Shown here: positions 56,510-64,000 of the stretch, in pieces
Layout: every line of letters begins with the position of its first letter
How positions within the stretch are numbered: position 1 is the first letter of the stretch
Position numbers and translations under genes: made by a program
Source of the DNA: Paratinospora sagittata
Taxonomy: Eukaryota > Streptophyta > Magnoliopsida > Ranunculales > Menispermaceae
Direction: 5' to 3'
Assembly: GCA_035771175.1 (NCBI GenBank)
Contig: CM069607.1
Location: 11,094,501 to 11,158,500 of the forward strand
DNA: 64,000 nucleotides
Notes under the pieces: model-generated
The model's database searches: none
Seen by the model: only the letters and a program-made list of their open reading frames with translations
What the model was told of the DNA's origin: nothing

Positions 56510-59419
56510 TGTGGCGACCCCGCACCCCGGACCACCAACCCCGCAAGGAATGGTGTGCGGAATGCTGGGGCGGGACGCCCGACATAGGCATCTCCAACCA
56601 CTTCTCAACCTCCGTGAGGTGGTTGAGACCCTACGAGCCTTATCCCAAACAACGACATAATATAAAAATGTACTAAACAAAACTATCAACCGTATTAATC
56701 ATCCAAGACAAAAGATACTCCATAAAAAATGAACCATAAATAAAACCGTCATAATCCTTACAGTCCGTCAAGATTGACATACACGTAAAGTCCAAAACTA
56801 TGGGTACAAAAAAAAACTCATGTACCCACATGGTCTATCTAACAAGTCTCAACTCACCCATACCACAATGTGGTAAGTGTTATAATTACATAGTCCAAAA
56901 TATAATACATCAAAATTTCAAACACAATTCAATCAAAATGCCTCTCAACTCACATCGAGGCCTTGGATTTTCTCGCCGACAAGGCCCTCAATATATGACT
57001 ACTCTTTTGCCCTTATTCAGGACAGAAGGACCTGAAAGAGGAAAATGAGGGTGAGCCAACGGTGCCCAGTGAATAGAATTCAAATATGCTATCAATACTC
57101 ATCAATAAATATCATGTATGCATGTTAATGTGTAGCATGATTAAAAGCTCATAACATATAGATAGCAAGCATTTATAATAAGTTCGATGCAAGTAAAAGC
57201 TTATCAATTTGGATCCACATTCCACATGCATTGGGGTTACTAGTGCACGTCTATTTCACCGTACCGTTGACCCCAATCATGTTTATTTGGTGTTACTAGT
57301 GCACGTCTATTTCACCGTACCGTTCTCATCCCTAAATATTTCTTTTTTAAAACCCTCATATGACAAGGTTAAGTCCCCCTATTAGCCAGATAGATGGACC
57401 CAACCAAAGTCATAAGGTTTTCTCAAATCAATGCATCATTCAAAACATTAGAACACATTCATGCTTTCAATATACAATATATATAAGTGATATGATGACA
57501 TAAAAGATATAATCATAAATGAAGCCTACTCACAACCAAGCCTCGGGAGAGTATCTAACCACACACGGACACCAAACCGAATCAATCTAATCAAGATCCT
57601 GAAACATTCATCTATATCCAACCATACATCAATTTCTATGCTCAATCACATAGACATTACACATCAACCCTAAATCAGCCTACATATAGACAATAGGCCT
57701 AAATCCCATCTAATCCCACCATTCAACTCAAATCACATAACTTAGGCCTCTAATGCATAGTTCTCATTCATAAACCATTCTATTATTCAAAAATACTGAT
57801 TTTCAATTCCTTAGGCATAAACATGCTCAAATTGGGCCACTTGATCACAAGTAGGCATAACTCATGATATGGTCACAACCACCAAATCAGTAGCATAATC
57901 AACCCTAATCATGCTTAACTAAACATAAGTTGCATCAATTCAATGATTCTAGGCCAAAAGCATCAAAAGCCCTAAAATATGAAATTTTCCATACTTAGGC
58001 CATATTGCCGATTTACACTAGGTCACCATGTTCAGCCATGTATATCACTAATTTTGCATCATGAGTTCATCAACAATGGCAACTAGGTCAACATAGTTGA
58101 CATGCAAGCTATTTGGAAAGGTCTAAGTTCATATTCTAAATTTAGGTCTAATACAAGCAACCCTACCAATTCTTCATTTAATATTATGTTCAGATGTATC
58201 AATCTCTCAACAGAATTATTTAATCATAAAATCAACCGTACAGATTGAAGTATGTTAAGAAAAAAACCTTCTGTCTAAAAATAAGCACAATCCAACGGTG
58301 GACCGAAAAGAGAAGTCTATTTGATGGACAAGTCTCTAATTAGATAATTTCTCCTTTCCTGCACCAAATACTCAAATTCAGATGATATATATCACACCAT
58401 ATACGTAACCCATAAACATCTCCACCGTTCATAATGTCGAAAGATAAGTTGTAAACCACATGCCCAAATATCATATCCATCCAGCGGTAGATTTAAGAGA
58501 TCTATTAGTTTGATTGAAATTGCGCGAGAAATCTAGACTTTCCGACTAGCTTTGTTTGAGAGGTTATATCTCTTAGACGAAACCTCTAATCAAGATCTCC
58601 ACCTACCAGAATGAATAGCCATAAGCTACGAACTTTCTGACAAAGTTTGAGCTCAAGCGGACCATATATCCCGATGATCCAGCTCTTTGATGAAAATGTT
58701 GTAGAGATTTTCCTCAAGCAACTCTCTCTTTCTTTCTCTTCTTCTTTCCTTTCTCTTCTTTTTTTTTTTCCTTTCCCTCCACTCACCTCACTCTCTAGCA
58801 CTTCCTTGGAGAAGAGAAGTGGGCATGGGACACTTGTCCACTTTCATGCGCCAACCTTGATATGTGTTGGAGAGGAGAAATGGGGCATGGGACACTTGTC
58901 CATTTCCATGCACCAACTTGACATGTGTTGGAGAAGAGAAATGGGGCATGGGACACTTGTCCATTCTCATGCACGAACTTGACATGTGTTGGAGAGGAGA
59001 AATGGGGCATGGGACACTTGTTCATTCTCATGCACCATCTTGACATGTGTTGGTCTCATACTACCCATACCAACCACATGTACTTTAACCAATCTCATGC
59101 TCCCATGTATTTTAAATGCCCAATCATTTAATACACCAAATTTTCATTCTCATTTATCCTTTTATTCAATCAATCCTAACCCATATCAATTCATGGTTTA
59201 ATGGGCCCATGCATAAATAATAACATATGCATTATACTTTAATTTAACATGACCCATATACAATTTATAATGCACATATTTATATACATTATTAAGCATC
59301 AAATATACAAACATTAAACAACCATCAAACAAACACCAAACATATCAAGGAAACACATAGAGTTTGGGCAAAATGCAATTGGGTTATGGGCTAGATGAAA
59401 TAATTTTCAGGGCGTCACA
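56510..59419 (-). repeat. Element H 5' LTR
   Basis: 2,910 bp, same ends as 48865-51802 and very similar throughout, with small differences in the tandem-repeat array at 58800-59050. Confidence 0.95.
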
Positions 59420-59424
59420 GTTGG

Positions 59425-59880
59425 GGCCTGAACTAGATCAAGAAACTTCTGAGAAGATCACACTAGTAAAAGAGAGACTTCCTGTAACACAAAGTCGACA
59501 GAAGAGCTATGCTGACAAGCGGAGACAACCTTTAGAATTTGACAAGGGGAACTTGGTTATTCTAAAAGTTCATCCTATAAGAGGTGTCAAAGGCTTTGGG
59601 ATCAAAGGAAAGCTCACCCCACTATATATCGGTCCATTTCAGATCACTGAATGTATTGGCAAACTTGCTTATCGTCTGTCCCTTCCATCGTCCATGTCTG
59701 AGGTTCATGACATTTTTTACGTATCCATGCTTCGAAAGTATCGTCCTGTTGTCTGAACTAAGACGACGTAGCATACCACTTGTGAAAGTGCTCTGAGATC
59801 ACCACGGAGTAGAGAAAACAACATGGGAACTAGAGGCAACAATTAAACAGAAATGCCCTGAATTGTTTTCTAGTAATAAT
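59425..59880 (+). pseudogene. Element I integrase C-terminus and chromodomain-like tail
   Basis: It continues the frame cut at 48859: GPELDQETSEKITLVKERL, LEFDKGNLVILKVHP, GIKGKLTPLYIGPFQITE, IGKLAYRLSLP, then after a stop SIPLVKVL and VEKTTWELEATIKQ. The match to J (40380-40960) is close. Confidence 0.85.
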
Positions 59881-59971
59881 TGATGATGTGATACATTGTA
59901 CTTTTTACTTATCAATAAAATGATAGAACTTTGTTTACACTATCTTAATACATTCTTTCATTTAAATAACT

Positions 59972-60493
59972 ATACAGACGTCTGAAAATAATACCGATGG
60001 AAGTAATGATGCACACATGCAATGGCCTGTTTGGCAACCTGTGGCAACTCTTTTTGGATTTGAGTCAAGCTGCAACTACTTTGCATCACCAACTCCATCG
60101 CTCCACAAACAACAATCCTTATCGCCAGAGCGTGCATGGCTTTTTAGTAACAATTTTTCCCGAAATAATTTTGTGCTCTCATCCTGGCAAGATCTCCTAC
60201 CAAAATTTTCAGGAGGTCGGATTTGGGCAACAACACAAAAAAGCATTCCGCCGCTCAACCTACCTTCCTTAAAACGCTGCAACTTGCAGAGCCCTACGCC
60301 ACCATCTATGAGGCAAGTGTCAGAACCTTCTGAGGATGAATCCGACTCCATTTGTTCTTCATTGTTTGATGATATAGAGGATTCCACTGGCCACAGTGCT
60401 ATTTAGGGGCCTTACAGGAACTACCCTGATCTTTCGAGTAATGACGACGGCGGTGAATCCCATGCTGACGACAATCATCACTACACAGATTGA
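59972..60493 (+). pseudogene. Extra 3' ORF of element I (174 codons with stop)
   Basis: It has the same length and position as the frame at 39764-40285 in J. The two start ATGs of J are ATA and ACG here, so this copy has no start. One in-frame stop, TAG at 60404-60406 (codon 145), is CAG in J. The acidic C-terminal third (SEPSEDESDS, FDDIED, SSNDDGGES) is kept. Outside these changes the frame is open. It lies between the chromodomain and the polypurine tract. Function not recognised. Confidence 0.55.
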
Positions 60494-60510
60494 ATTTCCA
60501 GGCCAAAATC

Positions 60511-60527
60511 TTTTTATGGGGGTAAAG
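60511..60527 (+). promoter_or_regulatory. Element I polypurine tract
   Basis: atgggggtaaag directly before the 3' LTR. Confidence 0.8.
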
Positions 60528-61878
60528 TGTAATACCCTAGGTTTGCACAAAAAAAATATTATTTGAACTTCAGACACTGCGACACCTTTTTGGCTTTTTT
60601 TAAAAGCCCCCTCCCCCTCCCCTCTTTTCACACCAAATCCTCTCTTCTCTCTTGCTCTTTGTTGGCTCTACACTCTTCTTGAGTTTTTTGTCTTCTCTTT
60701 TGAGACTCTCTTCGTGGTGCAAAACGATTCTACTCGGGGAAAAGTGTCAGTTCTAGAAGGAGTTGTTATCTGAAGGTGGGGAACGAAACATAGGTTTGCG
60801 TGTCTTATAACTTTTATTAAAGTTTAAATTGATTTATCATTATATCTACTATTCATTTACACGACATTATTTCGTATAATGTTCATACATGTCATACTTA
60901 TGCTTTTATATTTGGAGTTCATGTATTACATTGTTACTATGTCGAATTAGTGGTCAATCTGACTCAACCAGACATTGTCTTGTCCTCAGTAACTTTAAAT
61001 AGTGAACGGGAGGCAGCGTGCTGCTTTAGACGATTGGTACTTAAGTAGACCTCGTGTCTCACCTCTCAATTTGGAGATTGATCTGGTTGGTCTTACTTTA
61101 AAGTTATCAGCTTGTACAAGTAAAACTAAACATCCTAACTTTACATGTGGTGATACTGACCTGATAAGAATCACCAGACGTTGCCAAATCCTGTCTAACA
61201 TTAGTAAAGACCGGACCTGCTCATGCATTGGTATCATACATAAACAGCACCTAGGTATGTAAGTGGTTTATGATCCACAAATTAGTTAGAAGTAATGCTC
61301 ATTATTGATATTTTTTTGGAGAGGGACGTACAATGAAAACCCAGGTTTACCTGGGGATGGCATCTGTACATGAATCCAGGGCGACGTTCCTGAGGAGGGA
61401 CGTACAATGAGAACCCGAGTTTACTTGGGGATGGTCATCTGTACGTGAACTCAGGTGACGTACAATCTTGGAACCATTATGAGACGGTGTCATGCATACG
61501 TACATGTTGTATTGATTATGATGCTATGATGTGTTTATGTGATATTTGATTATGAAGTTTCCTTTATTAATTGTTATATTCACGAACTATTTTACCCACT
61601 GGGCAATAGCTCACCCCGTTGTTATCAAATTTTTCTCAAGAGATTAGGATGGACTGGGTGGAGGTTTTTGAGCCCACATTTTGTTACCCTTGTTAATTAT
61701 AGGGAGATTTTGGGAGGATGTTCCCCCAATCATATTTTGTACAAAGATACATTCTAAAATTAATATAATCAGATTTGTACTCCATTGTGTTCCTGCACAA
61801 TTGGTTATTGTTATAATGTATTTGCGCCCCATCCGTGAGTATTTCGTGCGTTTAGGTGCGTCCGGGCGGGGTGTGACA
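60528..61878 (+). repeat. Element I 3' LTR
   Basis: 1,351 bp, TGTAATACCC to GGGTGTGACA. Its TATA region is damaged (ctttttttaaaag). It carries cgatt at 61030-61034, the sequence expected at the empty site of J. Confidence 0.93.
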
Positions 61879-61883
61879 GTTTA

Positions 61884-62352
61884 TTAGTGTCCTAGAGTGT
61901 TGGCTTGATTAAGTGACTAGTCATTGCATTAACGTCCTGATTGACCATCAACGTCCTAAAAGACACTGAAAATAATTTTTCTTTAAATTTTGATTTTCTA
62001 AAAACACGATTAATCAAATCAATACTTAAGCTGTTTGGATCAAATCAAACGTTCAGAGAATTGTTCAAATGGTTCAGAAAAACGATTGAAAAACTTCTGA
62101 ACAAAATCGATAGAAAACATTTTTCTTTAAATTTCAAAGTCCTTGAGAATAAGTATTATTTTGCTGAAAAGAGATTTCGAGTAATGATTCTACAATCTAA
62201 TATTTAACTCTTTTTAACCTTGATCTTGATAACTTGACTTGGTATGAACTTGATTGATTGAAACTTGACTTTCTTCCAACTAATTTGTCGAAACACTTCA
62301 ACAACATCATTAGATCAAAAGATTGAGTAATTTGGAATCATCAAAACATTCT
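61884..62352 (-). mobile_element. LTR K (E family, minus strand), right part
   Basis: It continues K after the gttta duplication with ttagtgtcctagag. The similarity to the start of E (reverse complement of gttttgatgattcc) ends near aacattct at 62352. The last roughly 30 bp of the LTR start are missing. Confidence 0.7.
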
Positions 62353-62590
62353 TTCGTGGGGTAGGGCCTACTCCCCAATAGGTGGGGCAGGTGGCATCGC
62401 AGTCCCCAACCCAGAGGTGGTCCTGCTGCTGACATGGCGGTCATCAAAGTTGGTGGTCCCAAATGGAATAATGTCAGCTAAGCTTTGTCTGTCACCTCGG
62501 AAAGCCGAGGTGACATAAATTGTTATCCTGAATGTGCTTTAACTCTAAGCTTTATTTGGGGCTCGACTCGGCCTCGCACGGGGTGGTATT
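62353..62590. other. GC-rich unassigned segment with perfect hairpin
   Basis: Clearly higher in GC than its surroundings. It contains a 10-bp perfect stem (gtcacctcgg at 62491-62500, ccgaggtgac at 62505-62514) with loop aaag. No coding frame is recognised. It may be interior sequence next to LTR L or a remnant of another element. Confidence 0.4.
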
Positions 62591-64000
62591 TGTTATCTCA
62601 AGGAATCCCATGATGTGCATGCTTTGATGATTCCAAACTACTCATCTGAGTATCTAATAATCTTGTTAAGTGTTTTAGAAATATCAAAGATCAAGATCAA
62701 AGAGTCGAGCTTATAAGACAAGTGAACAATCAAGATCAAAGCTTCGAGTTTTAAGCACTTAGAATGTAGAACTTTCGCTCAAATAACTCTCAGCAAGATT
62801 TATAAATATACATGATTGCATGGTTTAGTGGATTCGATTGCAAAGTATTTTTTGTTGATTTTATCAATCACTCACAATGAATTTTCAATGATTGATTTGA
62901 TTAAAAAATACCGAGTATTTAATCCTATTTAAAAGTTGAAAAATATCAAAATTGTTCTAAGTTTCCATTTGGACGTTAATGCATTGATCAGGATGTTAAT
63001 GTCTCAACAGTGCCCTCCTGTACTTGGTAAGTCAGGACGTTGATGACACATTAGGACGCTGATTGATTATAAACACGCTTATCATTTTCTTATTTTTCAA
63101 GTCTTTTCAACATTAGGACGCTTACGTTTCAGTAGCACCCTTACGGTTCTAAATGTCTTAAGTAAGTCAGGACGCTTACGTTTTAGTAGGGCCCACACTT
63201 CATAGTTCAGTAGGATGTTCACGTTGCATGAGCGCCCTCAAATAACAAAATGACAGAAGTTGGTATTATGTGCCAAGACGTTGATTGAACATCAGGCCAC
63301 TAATCCAACACTGACATAAGTTCTGAAAATGCAATTGTTAACCTGTTTGCTGACAGTTTAGGTGCATGAACTGTGTCTACCAAGACTTTCTTCATTCATG
63401 CTATCTGAATTGTATCAGAACTATTCCTTAAGAACCAGACTTACCATTTTCATGAAAGATTAAAGTCGTTGTGAGCAAACGTTTGTATTTGAAACTCAAA
63501 TCAAATGCTCAACAACTTAATCTTAACTAAGTCTATATATACCAACACTTAGAATCAAAACACACAACACAGAAAATTGTCCGAGCCATTACTTTTGAAA
63601 GTTAGTCAAATTTTTCAATTGTTTTCAAGTCAAACTGTTTTTCAATTTTTCAAAGTTTTGTCTTTGAAACAAGTTTCATTCAAAGGATTTTCATATTGAA
63701 CTTACACTTTATCTCTTTCATTGAAAATCTGTTTTAAGTAAAGTAAATTGTTTTACTCAAATTTTCAGCACATTTTTAACCTCATATCATTACTTGCTGA
63801 AGAAGAAATTTGAGAGATAGTTCATAAGATATAGATGTACTTCAATTTACATTTTTCTTTAATTGTATCAAGAGCTTTAACAACAGTTATACAAGCTGCT
63901 GAATCCTTGTCTTTGTATTTTGACAAGTGGTCTGCTCATACTAGTCAAGCTGAGGACATAGGTAGTTCTCTAGCCTGTAAATCAAGAAGTATAGGTTAGT
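62591..64000 (+). mobile_element. E-family LTR L, cut by window end
   Basis: It starts TGTTATCTCAAGGAATCCC, as the E LTRs do, and follows them through the aggacgct array (62970-63310) to the segment gttctctagcctgtaaat at the window edge. Whether it is 5', 3' or solo cannot be told. Confidence 0.85.

Larger units (their letters stand above)
48865..59419 (-). mobile_element. Ty3/gypsy chromovirus element H (Tekay/Del-like), full-length but defective
   Basis: On the minus strand: 5' LTR 56510-59419, primer site, gag, protease, RT, RNase H, integrase, chromodomain-like tail, 3' LTR 48865-51802. LTRs run TGTGGCGACC to GCGTCACA as written on the plus strand. The target duplication gttgg (48860-48864 and 59420-59424) lies inside the integrase of I, which continues in frame across it. 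The element is complete in structure. Several nonsense codons, a protease active-site change and at least one frameshift disable it. Confidence 0.95.
37867..61878 (+). mobile_element. Ty3/gypsy element I, internally deleted, split by J and H
   Basis: The 5' LTR is 37867-38379 plus 46582-47427, the primer site follows, then a shortened interior and a polypurine tract, and the 3' LTR 60528-61878. The target duplication is gttta at 37862-37866 and 61879-61883. Between primer site and RNase H the gag, protease and RT regions are missing. Integrase with a chromodomain-like tail remains, broken by H. A 522-bp frame follows before the 3' LTR. Confidence 0.9.

Noticed and set aside
37867..61878. Endogenous pararetrovirus
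   Set aside because: Long direct LTRs, 5-bp duplications, a chromodomain-type integrase and no movement or coat protein motifs point to retrotransposons.

Overview
The window is plant nuclear DNA, almost certainly from a flowering plant. It is AT-rich and gene-poor. Nearly all recognisable sequence is LTR retrotransposon and L1-type LINE, with primer binding sites complementary to plant initiator-Met tRNA (TGGTATCAGAGC), plant-type Ty1/copia (Tork/Tnt1-like) and Ty3/gypsy chromovirus (Tekay/Del-like) polyproteins, and tRNA-derived SINE-like repeats. I found no bacterial, organellar or CRISPR feature, no rRNA gene and no intact host gene. The species cannot be named from the sequence alone.

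Layout. 1-5444 is low-complexity DNA holding a LINE 3' fragment, a 21-bp minisatellite, a 28-bp perfect hairpin, one candidate host exon on the minus strand (3487-3550) and a SINE with its target duplication. 5445-10718 is a nearly complete copia element on the minus strand with both LTRs, primer binding site, polypurine tract and 5-bp target duplication (ataac), disabled by frameshifts and stops. 10836-15364 is a decayed gypsy element on the plus strand (LTR, primer site, PR-RT relics). 15365-15615 is a tRNA-related repeat.

16075-33655 is one L1-type LINE relic split in three. A diverged solo LTR (F, about 16726-18535) and a large LTR element (E, 18876-33258, target duplication ttagg) sit inside it. 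E carries a copia-type Gag and a long accessory reading frame but no reverse transcriptase or integrase. It holds a solo LTR in its own 5' LTR (G, duplication atata) and, in its interior, an LTR fragment split by a composite of a 487-bp near-perfect fold-back and a 2.2-kb LTR.

33999-36390 is a possible small TRIM-like element with a solo LTR inside. 36575-62352 is an LTR of the E family (K, minus strand) split by gypsy element I (37867-61878, duplication gttta). Element I is itself split twice: by gypsy element J in its 5' LTR (38380-46576) and by chromovirus H in its integrase (48865-59419, duplication gttgg). 62591 to the end is another E-family LTR.

None of the elements looks able to move by itself: every polyprotein has stops, frameshifts or deletions, many stops being compatible with C-to-T decay. 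The most unusual items are the fold-back with two head-to-head tRNA-like promoters, the non-autonomous element E with its accessory frame, and a 522-bp frame of identical length lying between integrase and 3' LTR in both I and J. Identifications rest on reading motifs and comparing copies within the window; no database search was possible.
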